DNA of 64,000 bases from Nonomuraea gerenzanensis (GCF_020215645.1 NZ_CP084058.1:7192001-7256000), one strand, 5' to 3'. Positions 19,186 to 28,057 are shown, counted from the first letter of the stretch. Translations and numbers: made by a program. Notes: generated by a model not told the origin, from the sequence alone.

Positions 19186-19232
19186 CGCGACCGTCCCGAC
19201 TGGGGGTCGCGTGCCGGCCGTGATCGGCCGGG
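19186..19232. terminator. Two hairpins between convergent paaH-like and tetR genes
   Basis: CGCGACC (19186-19192) pairs with GGTCGCG (19205-19211), and GCCGGCC (19213-19219) pairs with GGCCGGC (19226-19232) around a six-base loop. Two successive stems in a 75-bp convergent gap could serve as a bidirectional terminator. No T-run follows, as is common in high-GC genomes. Confidence 0.45.
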
Positions 19233-19233
19233 C

Positions 19234-19857
19234 TCAGGGCTCGTGGCGGGCGAGGCCGTCGAAGGCGATGGACGTGATCGCGTCGGCGACCATCGCCTGA
19301 TCGTACGCACCGTCCGCCCGGTACCACTCCACCAGCGAGTTCACCATGCCGAACAGCAACCGGCTCACCAGCGCAGGCGGCACGTCGTCGCGCAACGCCC
19401 CCTCGGCCACGGCCTCAGCGACGAGATCGGCCAGCCGATCGTCCAGCCAGCGCCGCCGCTCCAGCGCGGCCAGCTCGATCTCGCTGTTGCCGCGCACCCG
19501 CAGCAGCAGCGTGACCGACGGCTGGTGCGCCACCAGCACCTCCACACTGCGCCGCACCACCTCGCGCAGCCGCTGGTAGGCGCCCACCCCGGGCTGGGAC
19601 GCCTCGGTCACGACGGAGGTGAGCTCGTCGAGGGCGTCGTCGAGCGCCTGGCCGAGCAGCTGCTCCTTGCTGGTGACGTGGTGGTAGATGGCCGGCTTGG
19701 TCAGCCCGAGCTCCTTGGCCAGGTCGCCCATGCTCGTGGCGTCGTACCCGCGCCTGTTGAACAGCTCGACGGCGGCGCGCAGGATCGCCGACTGGTCATG
19801 GCCTGGACGGCCCCGCCTGCGGCGGGGAGCCGGTTCGGCATGTTCAGTCGTGGTCAT
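19234..19857 (-). CDS. TetR family repressor, probably of the paa genes (PaaR-like)
   Basis: A protein of 207 residues. An Arg-rich N-terminus (RRRRGRPGHDQ) precedes a standard TetR HTH (ILRAAVELFNRRGYDATSMG, GLTKPAIYHHVTSKEQLL). The C-terminal ligand pocket (TetR_C) covers about residues 85-200. Its position at the end of the phenylacetate block and the palindromic element before paaA suggest it represses paa genes and is released by phenylacetyl-CoA, the known mechanism of PaaR-type TetR proteins. Confidence 0.85.
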   Translation of the reverse strand: MTTTEHAEPAPRRRRGRPGHDQSAILRAAVELFNRRGYDATSMGDLAKELGLTKPAIYHHVTSKEQLLGQALDDALDELTSVVTEASQPGVGAYQRLREVVRRSVEVLVAHQPSVTLLLRVRGNSEIELAALERRRWLDDRLADLVAEAVAEGALRDDVPPALVSRLLFGMVNSLVEWYRADGAYDQAMVADAITSIAFDGLARHEP

Positions 19858-19922
19858 CCTCGCAGCATCTCACGCGCCGGGGGACGCCCTGACCGCCCGG
19901 GTGGCGGCCGGCGCCGCCCCTG

Positions 19923-20231
19923 TCAGGGTACGGCCGTGAGCACGTCGTGGTGGGTGACGGCGGTGTCGTAGGACAGCAGGACGGCCCGGGCGTCCGGCTC
20001 GACGACCGCCGTGCCGAGGTCGTCCCCGGCGAAGGCCCTGATCGCGTCGAGGGACTCCCACAGCGTGATGACCTGCAGCTCGACGTGCTCGTCCGTGGAC
20101 CGCTGGAGCACGTAGGCGCCTCGATGGCCGCCGGTCCTGCGCAGCTCGGGCAGGACGGCGCCGGTGAAGTGGCGCTGGTAGGCGTCGGCGCCGGCCGGGG
20201 TGGTGGTCGCGCGCCAGATCCTGGCGATCAT
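19923..20231 (-). CDS. Antibiotic biosynthesis monooxygenase (ABM)-like small protein
   Basis: A protein of about 102 residues. MIARIWRATTTPAGADAYQR at the start and LWESLDAIRAFAGDD in the middle match the dimeric ferredoxin-like ABM/DUF4188-type fold. Such proteins include small cofactor-free oxygenases and many members with no assigned role. There are two adjacent ATGs at 20234 and 20231; AGGAG is better spaced from the second (5 bases). It is downstream of nothing obvious and upstream of the tetR gene on the same strand. Confidence 0.7.
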   Translation of the reverse strand: MIARIWRATTTPAGADAYQRHFTGAVLPELRRTGGHRGAYVLQRSTDEHVELQVITLWESLDAIRAFAGDDLGTAVVEPDARAVLLSYDTAVTHHDVLTAVP

Positions 20232-20522
20232 CATGGCTCCTGCGGGGATCGTGGGATGTGCCGCCACCAGGATGGCGATCGGCCCTGCCCGCGCGCCAGG
20301 GCCCGACCGGCGTTCACGGTGACGCGGAGGCGGGTGCCTGCCAGAGCGCGACGATCGCGCCGATCAGGCCGCCGGCGGTGGCGGACCAGGTGGGGCAGGC
20401 ATCCGCCAGGCCGTGGCGGAAGAGCCGAGCACGGGACGGAAGGACGGCCTACGCAAGCATCGCGGCGTCCCGCCGCCGGCGACGCGACCGCACCCGTGCG
20501 CGTCCGGCCCTTCAGGACGGAC
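20232..20522. other. Gene-poor stretch with a possible coding remnant
   Basis: About 290 bp between the ABM-like gene and the terminator. On the minus strand, codons ending at TGA 20314 read LADACPTW and then GLIGAIVALWQAPASASP, a short hydrophobic run like the end of a membrane protein, but it lacks a credible start and length. Otherwise I see nothing supported here. Confidence 0.3.
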
Positions 20523-20553
20523 GGCCCGCCGGAGGGTGGTCCTCCGGCGGGCC
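20523..20553 (-). terminator. Strong hairpin downstream of the GH39-like gene
   Basis: GGCCCGCCGGAGG (20523-20535) and CCTCCGGCGGGCC (20541-20553) form a perfect 13-bp stem with a 5-base loop, 10 bp beyond the stop of the minus-strand glycosidase gene. There is no U-run, but stems of this strength usually mark actinomycete terminators. Confidence 0.8.
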
Positions 20554-20563
20554 AGGGCCGGGG

Positions 20564-23134
20564 TCAGGCGCGGTTGTCCACCTCCAGCACGAACCGCGCG
20601 AGCTCCAGCCGATCGACATTCGGCCCGAAGGCGCTCGCGTTGCCGAGGACGAGGGATCCGCTCGGGGTGGTGAGGGTGAGCGGGGTGGTCTGGGGCCAGA
20701 AGTTGTCCCAGGCGTAGTTGTGCCGGAACACCCCGCGCGTCGTCCCGCCGCCGGTCTCGGCGATGTCGAGGAAGCGGCTGATGACGTCGGTGTTGTACGG
20801 GTGCCCGGTGTTCCTGTCGGCGTTGGCGTAGTGCGTCACCAGGACGTACTGGCCGGGCCCGGCGCCGGCCGGGCGGGTCAGGGTGAGCGTGTTGCCCGCG
20901 CCGTCGCCGAGGTCGCCCACGTAGGCGCCGGCGGAGGCGTTGGAGCCGCCGGTGGCGCTCACCACGCGGGCGGTGCCGGCCAGGCGCGCCTGCTCGGCCT
21001 CGACCCGGTGCACCGCCGTGTCCGCCTGCGCGGCCCGTACGGTGACCAGCTCGCGCAGGTTCAGCCCGGCCGGTCCGCCCACCTCGACCTTGGAGATCCC
21101 CGCCGGGAGGTACGCCCGCACGCGCGACGTGCCGTCACCCGGACGCGTGGCCCGCACCCCCGTGACCGCGCGCCCGTCGATGCGCACGTCGAGGTCGCCG
21201 GCCGCGCTCGACCGGTAGGAGAGGGTCAGGTCGTGGTAGCCGTCCTGCGCCGCGGCGACGAAGAAGGTGGCGCGGGCGCCGCCGCCCAGGGTGATGGCGG
21301 GGCCGGTGGCGGGGCGGGTGAGCCGGGCGCCGCCGGAGAGCCTGGCCTCGTCGGCCGGGTAGGCCGCCCGCGCCGGGCCGGTGACCTCGGTGAGGTCGAA
21401 CTTGTCGAGGGTGACGTCGCTGCCGGGCAGCAGGCTCGTCCCGTCGGTGCTGGTGCGCAGGGAGAGCTGGTGGGTGCCGGCGGTCAGCTCGACCTCGACG
21501 TCGGTACGGCCGCGATAGGTCCAGCCGAGGTTGGCCGAGTACTGGACGACCTGGTCGAGCCTGCCGTCCACGAACAGGGCGTGTCTGCCGGGCGTCTTGT
21601 TCGCGCCGTGGTAGACGCCGAGGCGGTAGCGGCCGGCGCGGGGGACGGTGACGGGGAAGGTCACGGCTGAGTCGGGCTTGTTCATGGAGCCGACGTCCCG
21701 CTTGCCGGAGGTCGCATACCGCTGGGGGTCCGCTGTCGTGTCCTGGTCGTAGACCTGGGCCGAGGTGAGGGTGGCGGACTCGGCCTCCACGGACGTCGTC
21801 CAGGGCGCGTCAGGAACAGGGGCCGGGCCGCTCGACGGGACGATCGTCACCCGGTAGGCGGCCATGACATCCCCGCCCGGCAGGTCCACGCCGAGCCTGC
21901 CGCCGGACACGGTGGTGCGGCGGGCCGCGACGACGGGCGGCTTGAGCGCGTCGCCCTCGTACCCGGTCCAGGTCGTCCTGGACACCACGACGTCCACCTG
22001 CCTGCCGAAGAGCGCCGGGTCGAGCCCCGTGAGGTCGAGGCGGACGGGCGCGGTGCCGCCCCCGACCAGGACGGTGCCGCGCCGCGCGGGCTCGTCGAGC
22101 GCCGCGACGGCCTGCACGGTGTCGGGGACGGCCGGCCGCGGCGGGGTGGCACTGACCGTCTGCCCGGTCAGGTCGGCGTACCACTTGAGCAGCCACCAGC
22201 CGCCGTTGGCCTGACGGGTGCGCACGGCGTGGTCGTCCAGGTTACCGGCGTAGGTCCAGTACGCCATGTCGGCGTCGACCTTGGTGTCCTCGAACATGGA
22301 GATCCACTGGATCATCTGGCCGGGCACGGACATGTCGCGGCGGTTGCCGTACTCGTCGATGTTGATCGGCAGCGGGCCGATGCCCAGCTCGCGCTCCATG
22401 GCGCGGTAGTGCTCGTAGTGCCCGCGGTAGTCGGCCAGGCTGCCGCGCGAGAGCTCGTGCCAGGCCATGATGTCGGGCAGGCGGTCGTTGGCCTCGGCCC
22501 AGGTGAGGAAGTCGCGCAGGCGGCCCGGGTTGTACCTGGCCTCGTTCGGGCCGACGATCCTGGCCTGCGGGTCGATGGACCGGATGCGGTCGAACACCGC
22601 CTTCCAGTCGCTGAAGAACTTCTCCTTCAGCGTGCCCCAGTCCTGGTACCAGATCCCGTCGGGCTCGTTGAACGGCACCCAGACGAACCTGTCCTTGTCC
22701 CGTGGCCGCTCGCGGACGACCTTGCGGACCATCGTGTCGACCTTGGCCAGGTAGTCGTCGATGCCGAGGTTCTCGTAGGGCCAGCGGCTGTAGACGTCCT
22801 GCATGTAGACGACGATCTCCTCGCCGCCGGCGGCAAGGAAGCCGTCGGCGATCTTGAGCGCGTCGCCGTTGGGGTGCTGGTCGCCGTCGGGGGCCTTCTG
22901 GGCGACGGTACGGGGGCGGGCGCCGGCGAGCAGGGAGTCGCCGGGCACGCCCGGGTCCGACAGGCCGTACAACATGCCGGTGGCGCCGCCGTGGACGGGG
23001 CCGGTGCGCTGGGCGAAGTTCACGGTGACCACGTCGGGGGCGGTCGTGGCGCGGGCCGGTGTCATGGTCACGGAGGCTAACGCCAGGGCTGCCGCCACGG
23101 TGACGGCCCGCCGGGTCAAGCGATGTCGGTGCAT
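20564..23134 (-). CDS. Secreted GH39-like glycoside hydrolase with C-terminal carbohydrate-binding domains
   Basis: A protein of 856 residues with a signal peptide (RRAVTVAAALALASVTMTPA). A clan GH-A TIM-barrel region (about 30-370) contains FVWVPFNEPDGIWYQ, whose Glu near residue 157 is the likely acid/base, and PINIDEYGNRRD, whose Glu near 260 is the likely nucleophile. CBM6/35-type modules follow at about 450-580 (VEAESATLTSAQVYD, SVTF-like core, LDKFDLTEV) and 590-850 (VEAEQARLAG, VGDLGDGAGNTLTL). It would act on an extracellular glycan; the substrate is not readable by eye. Upstream it carries two palindromic operators, so it is probably sugar-regulated. Confidence 0.8.
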   Translation of the reverse strand: MHRHRLTRRAVTVAAALALASVTMTPARATTAPDVVTVNFAQRTGPVHGGATGMLYGLSDPGVPGDSLLAGARPRTVAQKAPDGDQHPNGDALKIADGFLAAGGEEIVVYMQDVYSRWPYENLGIDDYLAKVDTMVRKVVRERPRDKDRFVWVPFNEPDGIWYQDWGTLKEKFFSDWKAVFDRIRSIDPQARIVGPNEARYNPGRLRDFLTWAEANDRLPDIMAWHELSRGSLADYRGHYEHYRAMERELGIGPLPINIDEYGNRRDMSVPGQMIQWISMFEDTKVDADMAYWTYAGNLDDHAVRTRQANGGWWLLKWYADLTGQTVSATPPRPAVPDTVQAVAALDEPARRGTVLVGGGTAPVRLDLTGLDPALFGRQVDVVVSRTTWTGYEGDALKPPVVAARRTTVSGGRLGVDLPGGDVMAAYRVTIVPSSGPAPVPDAPWTTSVEAESATLTSAQVYDQDTTADPQRYATSGKRDVGSMNKPDSAVTFPVTVPRAGRYRLGVYHGANKTPGRHALFVDGRLDQVVQYSANLGWTYRGRTDVEVELTAGTHQLSLRTSTDGTSLLPGSDVTLDKFDLTEVTGPARAAYPADEARLSGGARLTRPATGPAITLGGGARATFFVAAAQDGYHDLTLSYRSSAAGDLDVRIDGRAVTGVRATRPGDGTSRVRAYLPAGISKVEVGGPAGLNLRELVTVRAAQADTAVHRVEAEQARLAGTARVVSATGGSNASAGAYVGDLGDGAGNTLTLTRPAGAGPGQYVLVTHYANADRNTGHPYNTDVISRFLDIAETGGGTTRGVFRHNYAWDNFWPQTTPLTLTTPSGSLVLGNASAFGPNVDRLELARFVLEVDNRA

Positions 23135-23157
23135 GAGTGGTCCTCTCGGGGGGTTGA

Positions 23158-23195
23158 GTGTGACCGGTCACACGCCTGCTAGCGTGACCGGTCAC
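23158..23195. promoter_or_regulatory. Two tandem palindromic operators upstream of the GH39-like gene
   Basis: GTGTGACCGGTCACAC (23158-23173) is a perfect 16-bp palindrome. GTGACCGGTCAC (23184-23195) is a second perfect copy of its core, with centres 24 bp apart. Both lie 24-61 bp upstream of the start at 23134. The central CpG symmetry suits a LacI-type repressor, but TetR- or GntR-type binding cannot be excluded. No regulator gene is adjacent. Confidence 0.75.
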
Positions 23196-23405
23196 ACGGC
23201 CACGGCGGAAGCCCTCGTCACCGGATCGTTACGCGCAGGTTTCCGCGCGCTGCGGATACAGCGGTTGTTCACGAGAAGTTCGGTGCCCGGTTCCACGACG
23301 ACACCGAGGTGATGGTCCTCGACGTGCCAGGGTGCGTGGGCTGAAGGCGATCCGGCGCGGCCCGGAGCTCAGCTCGCCGGGCTGCGGGCTCTCACCGTCC
23401 GGGGC

Positions 23406-23783
23406 TCAGCGCGCGGGCTCTCGCGGCTCGGGAAGTTCAGCGTGCCGGGCGCGCGGGCTCTCACGGGCGGGCAGCGCGCCGAGCACGGCGGCGAGCACGG
23501 GCAGGGCGACGGCCAGGACGGCGATCGGCGCCCACGGCGTCACGAAGTCCGACCGGGCGGGCGTCAACCAGCTGGTCCGCACCGTCAGCGGCCAGATCAG
23601 CAACATCCCGATGGGGCATCCGGCGACCACGCCGAGCACCGTCCCGCACAGCGCGCTCAGCCCGGTCCGCGCGCTGCGCCCCCGCGGGGCGGACAACCGC
23701 GCGGCCGAGACCGCCCCGGACGCGATGGCCACGGGGAAGACCAGGAACGCGGCCATGACGAGGTAGCGGAAAAGATCAAGCAT
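23406..23783 (-). CDS. Small integral membrane protein of unknown function
   Basis: A protein of 125 residues. I see three hydrophobic segments: YLVMAAFLVFPVAIASGAV (7-25), ALCGTVLGVVAGCPIGMLLI (about 45-65) and PIAVLAVALPVLAAVLGALP (about 85-105). The tail is polar and Pro/Glu-rich. The pattern slightly recalls the end of FtsX-type permeases but there is no diagnostic motif. It stands alone between the GH39-like operator and the GT4 gene on the same strand. Composition and frame look coding. Confidence 0.55.
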   Translation of the reverse strand: MLDLFRYLVMAAFLVFPVAIASGAVSAARLSAPRGRSARTGLSALCGTVLGVVAGCPIGMLLIWPLTVRTSWLTPARSDFVTPWAPIAVLAVALPVLAAVLGALPARESPRARHAELPEPREPAR

Positions 23784-23902
23784 GGCGGCATCGTAGTGAG
23801 CCGCCAGGACCCGGGAGACGGTGCCGCGTACACCCGCGTTGCGGGGCCCTCATTGCGCAGCCGTTGAGACGGCCACACCCGGACGATCACCCAGCGGCGC
23901 GG

Positions 23903-25177
23903 TCAGGCGGCGCCGAGGGCTGTCGGCTCCTGGGGGAACAGGCCGTCGAAGACCGCGCCCCGGTCGAAGGCCATCGCGCGGGTCCTGGCCCGCAGCTCCA
24001 GGTCGTGCCGCTCACCGCCCGACAGCTCCAGCACCACCCGATCCACGGCCTGGACCAGCGCGTCGACGTCCCCCGGCGGGACGATGACGGCGGTGTCGCC
24101 GACCGCCTCCAGGGTGCCGCCCGTCGGGGTGGTGACGATGGGCCCGCCACCGGCCAGCATCTTCTCGGCCAGCGCGATGCCGAACGTCTCCACGAAATCG
24201 GGCTCGGGCTTGGTCGGCAGCACGTACGCCGCGCACCCCCGCATGAGCAGCGCCTTCTCGCGATCGTCCACGTCCGTCAGGAAGACGACCCGGTCGTCCC
24301 CCGCGGCCATCGCCCGCGCCTGCTCCAGCATGGTCCCGGTGCCGGCGACGACCAGCTTGACCCGCGACCGGCAGCGCATCCTGGCGTAGGCGCCGATCAG
24401 GTCGTCGATCCCCTTGGCCTTGGTCACCCTGGACAGGAACAGGATGTACCCGTCGCGCTCCAGGCCGCGCCGGTCGAGCGCCGCCCGCAGGGACCCCTCG
24501 TCCAGGTCGAGGAAGGCGGCGGAGTCGATCGGCGGGTAGCTGACGGTGACGCGGCGGCGGCACTGCTCGGCGAAGGTGGTGCCGCAGCGGGCGTCCACCT
24601 GCTCGGCGGCGGCGACGATCTCCTCGCGGGTGTAGTCGGAGACGGCGACGACCTCGTCGTTGGCCAGGAACGTGGTGAACAGCACGGTCGCCGCGCCGAA
24701 CCGGCCCTCCCGCAGGCAGGACTTGATCACGTTGGTCACGTCCGAGCCGACCGCCTTGGCGACGGTGCGCACGTGCGGCGCGAACCCGGCCGCGCGCACG
24801 GCGGCGACCGCGTCCACGACGACCGCCGTGTGCGGGGCCAGGTACATCGACAGGCAGGTCGTGGCGTACGGCTCGGCGAGCAGCTCGACGAGGCGACCGG
24901 TGAGACCGGACTGGAAACGCCCGTCGGGCACCCGGTAGTCCCCGACCGGCTCCGGCCGTTCGACGGTGATCCCGTCGCTGTACGGCAGCAGCCGGTCCAG
25001 CGGCTTGAGCGGCAGGCCCGCGGCCCGCAGCGCCGGGATGGGCCAGGTCAGCAGCCGTACGTCGGCGAACCCGCGGCTCAGCGCGACCTCGGCGAGGTTG
25101 CGCGCCTCACCGGAGTGGCCGCAGATGACCGGGTCGGCCCTGACCACGATGACGAGACGGCGGGGGAGGTGGGTCAT
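23903..25177 (-). CDS. GT4-family glycosyltransferase
   Basis: A protein of 424 residues with the GT-B fold of family 4. The N-terminal half has VIVVRADPVICGHSGEARN. The nucleotide-sugar half has GYILFLSRVTKAKGIDDLI (about 245-263), LVVAGTGTML and the EX7E region FVETFGIALAEKMLAGG followed by TPTGGTLEAV. It transfers a sugar from an activated donor in the cytoplasm. ATG 25177 overlaps the GH92 stop by ATGA and has AAGGAA upstream. Coupling to a mannosidase gene suggests mannose-containing glycans, which is inference. Confidence 0.85.
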   Translation of the reverse strand: MTHLPRRLVIVVRADPVICGHSGEARNLAEVALSRGFADVRLLTWPIPALRAAGLPLKPLDRLLPYSDGITVERPEPVGDYRVPDGRFQSGLTGRLVELLAEPYATTCLSMYLAPHTAVVVDAVAAVRAAGFAPHVRTVAKAVGSDVTNVIKSCLREGRFGAATVLFTTFLANDEVVAVSDYTREEIVAAAEQVDARCGTTFAEQCRRRVTVSYPPIDSAAFLDLDEGSLRAALDRRGLERDGYILFLSRVTKAKGIDDLIGAYARMRCRSRVKLVVAGTGTMLEQARAMAAGDDRVVFLTDVDDREKALLMRGCAAYVLPTKPEPDFVETFGIALAEKMLAGGGPIVTTPTGGTLEAVGDTAVIVPPGDVDALVQAVDRVVLELSGGERHDLELRARTRAMAFDRGAVFDGLFPQEPTALGAA

Positions 25178-27336
25178 CGCGATTCCTTCGGGGTCGGAAG
25201 CGGATGGGAGTCCGGGGACGGAAGGGAGAGTGACGGCGGGCGCGGGCCGCGCCCCCACGCGGACGGTTCCGGGCCCAGCCGCAGCCGCAGCAGCCCGCCC
25301 TGGTGCACGGTGGCGGCGCTGAGGTGGGTCGTGTGCAGCGGTTTGCCGTTGAGCGTGGCCTCCTGCACGTACTGCGCAGGCGGGTCACGGTCGAGGCCCT
25401 CTGCGCCGATGGGCGTCTCGCGGTGGCCGCTGGTCTCGATGACGAACTCGTTGCCGCCCGCCCTGAGGACGGCACGGGCGAAGGCGGGCGCGTTGACGAG
25501 GAACAGGTTCTGGCCCGCGACGGGGAACAGGCCCAGCGACGCCCAGACGTACCAGGAGCTGAGGCCGCCGGAGTCGTCGTTGCCGGGCAGGCCGCCGGGG
25601 CCCGTGCCGAACTGCCAGGTCAGCGCCGCGTGCACGACCTCGGCCGTGCGGTCGGGCCGGCCCGCGTAGTGGTAGGCCCACGGGGCCTCCATGTCGGGCT
25701 CGTTGTTGAGCCCCTCGAACCGGTTGAGCGCGTACCCGGCGGACATCTCCGCCGGGCTCGGCCGGCGGCCGGGCCGCCCCACCGGCTCCGCGCCGTAGCC
25801 GAAGAAGCGGTCGAGCTTCTCGGTGAAGGCGCCGTCGCCGCCGGCCAGGGCGATCCGCGCGGCCATGTCGTGCAGCAGGCGGAAGGAGTAGTTCCACTTG
25901 CCGCCCTCGTAGAACTCCGAGTCGCGCAGCAGGCCGGTGCCCGGGTCGAAGGCGTTGCGCCACTGCCTGCCGAGTTCCTCCAGGTCGTCGGCCAGGCCGT
26001 GGTCGTTCAGGGCGCGGGCGACCTGGGCGGTGCACTGGTGGGCGTAGGCCAGGTCGAGGGTGTGGGTGATGGGGTGCACCACGCCGCGCTCGTAGAAGTC
26101 CTCGCCGTACCCTCGGCGCAGGTCGCCGACCATGTGCACGAGCGCCCAGCTCCAGTCGAGGTCCGCCCGGCCGAGCGCGTGGGCGTCGGCCAGCGCGGTG
26201 TGTGCGAGCGCGCTGGCCTGGCGGAAGAACCGGTCGGCGCCGCGCGACATGCGGTAGCCGATGGGGAAGTTGCCCTCCTCCTCGCACACCCTGATCAGCG
26301 ACTCCAGCAGGCCGGCGGCCCGGTCGGGGGCGATGGCGGCCAGCAGCGGGAGCTGGGTCTTGTAGATGTCCCACATGGTGCACACGTCGAACGCGAACGG
26401 GCCGGGGGTGGGCCAGAACGGGCTCTCGTCGTCGGCGAAGCACGGCTTGATCAGCGCGTGGTAGAGGGAGGTGGCCAGCACCGTACGGCGGGCGGGCGTG
26501 CCGCCCTCGACCTGGACGCGGTCGAGGTGCTCGGCCCAGCGGGCCCGGGTGCGGAACAGCACGGTGTCGAAGGCCGACTCGGTGTGCCCGCACTCGCGCT
26601 CCAGGTTCTGCCGCGCCTGGTCGCAGCCGCGCAGCGAGAAGCCCATCCGCACCTCGACGGTCTGCCCCGGCGCCGCCGGGCCCATGAAGAGCATGCCGAA
26701 GGGGCGCAGCGTGGTGTGCCTGATGCTGTCGAAGTCGAGCCGGGTGCCGCCGTCGATGAGGCGCCGGTCGTACCAGAGCATCTGCCGCCAGCCGGGGCTG
26801 TCGATCTCGACGTACACCGACAGCGGGACGCCCTCCATCACCACCGTGCCCTGGGCGCGGCCGTGGCCCATGCTCTCGACCTGGGCCCGCACCGGCACGG
26901 TCTGGCCGAGGTCGATGGCCAGGCCGCCGCAGGACAGGTCGATCACCACGCGGGCGCTGCTGTGCGCGGGGAAGGTGTAGCGGTGCACGGCGACCTTGGC
27001 GCCGACGGTCAGCTCGCAGCGGATGCCGGTGTCCAGGGTGGCCGCGTAGTAGCCGGCCCGCGCCACCTCGTCGTACAGCGGCCAGGACTCGCCGAGTGCG
27101 TCGAGCGGCTGCACCATCGGGGTGACCCGGACGTAGTTGTAGTACTTGCGGATGGCGCCGGTGCCGGACTGCTGGAAGTGGGTGAAGCCGGAGGCCTGCA
27201 GCCGCTCGAACATCTCCTCCGGCACGCCCTCGGTGTTCTTGGCGTACCGGCCGTAGCCCGTCGGGTACGCGCCGGAGTAGGCGCACGCCGACACCATGCC
27301 GAGCGGTGAGGTGGCGCCCGGGTGCGTGTTGCCCAC
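25174..27336 (-). CDS. GH92 family alpha-mannosidase, N-terminal coding region interrupted
   Basis: A protein of 720 residues from the GTG at 27336. GH92 hallmarks are GNTHPGATSPLGM at the N-terminus, TMWDIYKTQLPLL, GYRMSRGADRFF, GLNNEPDMEAPWAYHYAG and LPGNDDSGGLSSWYVWASLG with the catalytic acids. GH92 enzymes are Ca-dependent exo-alpha-mannosidases. No signal peptide is visible, so it may act inside the cell. The reading frame continues upstream with the family-typical VDPFIGT (27399-27419), which the GTG at 27336 excludes, but a TAG at 27444-27442 separates it from the only plausible GTG start (27489, with Shine-Dalgarno AAAGGA). GTG 27336 has no Shine-Dalgarno. The gene may be a recent pseudogene, use an unusual start, or contain a sequencing error. 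It is coupled to the GT4 gene. Confidence 0.8.
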   Translation of the reverse strand: MGNTHPGATSPLGMVSACAYSGAYPTGYGRYAKNTEGVPEEMFERLQASGFTHFQQSGTGAIRKYYNYVRVTPMVQPLDALGESWPLYDEVARAGYYAATLDTGIRCELTVGAKVAVHRYTFPAHSSARVVIDLSCGGLAIDLGQTVPVRAQVESMGHGRAQGTVVMEGVPLSVYVEIDSPGWRQMLWYDRRLIDGGTRLDFDSIRHTTLRPFGMLFMGPAAPGQTVEVRMGFSLRGCDQARQNLERECGHTESAFDTVLFRTRARWAEHLDRVQVEGGTPARRTVLATSLYHALIKPCFADDESPFWPTPGPFAFDVCTMWDIYKTQLPLLAAIAPDRAAGLLESLIRVCEEEGNFPIGYRMSRGADRFFRQASALAHTALADAHALGRADLDWSWALVHMVGDLRRGYGEDFYERGVVHPITHTLDLAYAHQCTAQVARALNDHGLADDLEELGRQWRNAFDPGTGLLRDSEFYEGGKWNYSFRLLHDMAARIALAGGDGAFTEKLDRFFGYGAEPVGRPGRRPSPAEMSAGYALNRFEGLNNEPDMEAPWAYHYAGRPDRTAEVVHAALTWQFGTGPGGLPGNDDSGGLSSWYVWASLGLFPVAGQNLFLVNAPAFARAVLRAGGNEFVIETSGHRETPIGAEGLDRDPPAQYVQEATLNGKPLHTTHLSAATVHQGGLLRLRLGPEPSAWGRGPRPPSLSLPSPDSHPLPTPKESR

Positions 27337-27576
27337 CTGCGGTTTCGGCCACCACCAAGTGGCGGCCAGACCGCGCGCGCGTGGCAGGTCCGTCGCCGCC
27401 GTTCCGATGAAGGGGTCAACGTTGTCGAGGATGGCGGGACTCTACCTAGCGCGCCCGGCCCGTAGGTTTCGGCGAGGTGAACTCCTCACCCGGATCCTTT
27501 GACCCGTCGTGGAACGCGGTGGCACCGGATGTCACGCCCAGGGTGTGACATGTCATCGAGCTGTCAGGGGAGACCC

Positions 27577-27879
27577 ATGAGGGACCTGAAGAACAAGCTG
27601 CTGACCGCCCTGGCCGCGGCGGCGCTGGCCTGCTGCGGAGCCGCCGCCGTCGCCGCTCCCGTCGCCGCCTCCGCCGTCCAGGTCGGCGCGCTGTTCACCG
27701 GGACGGGCCAGGACTTCGACGAGGACACCGCGCTCGCCATCGCCGAGGCCGGCGCCCGGGCGGACGCGGCGGCCCACGGGTTCACCGAGTGCGACCCGTT
27801 CGAGTCGGTGTCGGCGCAGAGCCAGAAGGGGCTGTGGACCGCGTGGTTCACGGTCCGCTGCCTGGCCGTGAGCCGGTAG
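27577..27879 (+). CDS. Small secreted protein of unknown function
   Basis: A protein of 100 residues. A signal peptide (KNKLLTALAAAALACCGAAA, cleavage near ASA at about 30) leads to a mature part of about 68 residues with two Cys (FTECDPF and FTVRCLAV) that could form a disulfide. GGGGAGA precedes ATG 27577. The mature region has the feel of small actinobacterial exported proteins, but I do not recognise a family. It lies between the divergent GH92 gene and the biosynthetic cluster and may belong to neither. Confidence 0.6.
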   Translation: MRDLKNKLLTALAAAALACCGAAAVAAPVAASAVQVGALFTGTGQDFDEDTALAIAEAGARADAAAHGFTECDPFESVSAQSQKGLWTAWFTVRCLAVSR

Positions 27880-28057
27880 CCCCGACGGCGGCGGCCGCCC
27901 GGCGGGCGGGCGGACCACTAAGTCGGCGCTACCTGCGGACATTTTCCGATGGTTGCCGGCGGTCCGGGAAAACTGCCAGAGTTTCGACCGGGCGGCCGCC
28001 GCGCGGCATTGTCCAGGGGACGGGGACGGGGAATTCGAAACGGGGGAACGCAACGGC
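27880..28057. promoter_or_regulatory. Upstream region of the biosynthetic cluster
   Basis: This 178-bp gap precedes mbtH, the first gene of the cluster, and should hold its main promoter. A GGCGGCCGCC palindrome at about 27889 could end the previous transcript. A more A/T-rich segment (GACATTTTCCGATGG, about 27938) could hold promoter elements, but I cannot place -35 and -10 boxes securely. Confidence 0.3.

Noticed and set aside
20314..20436. Minus-strand hydrophobic fragment ending at TGA 20314
   Set aside because: Looks like the tail of a membrane protein but has no credible start; noted only within the intergenic entry.
23246..23344. Short plus-strand coding-like fragment (HEKFGARFHDDTEVMVLD) ending at TGA 23342
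   Set aside because: Too short, no start, and no family recognised; could be a relic, but evidence is insufficient for a feature.
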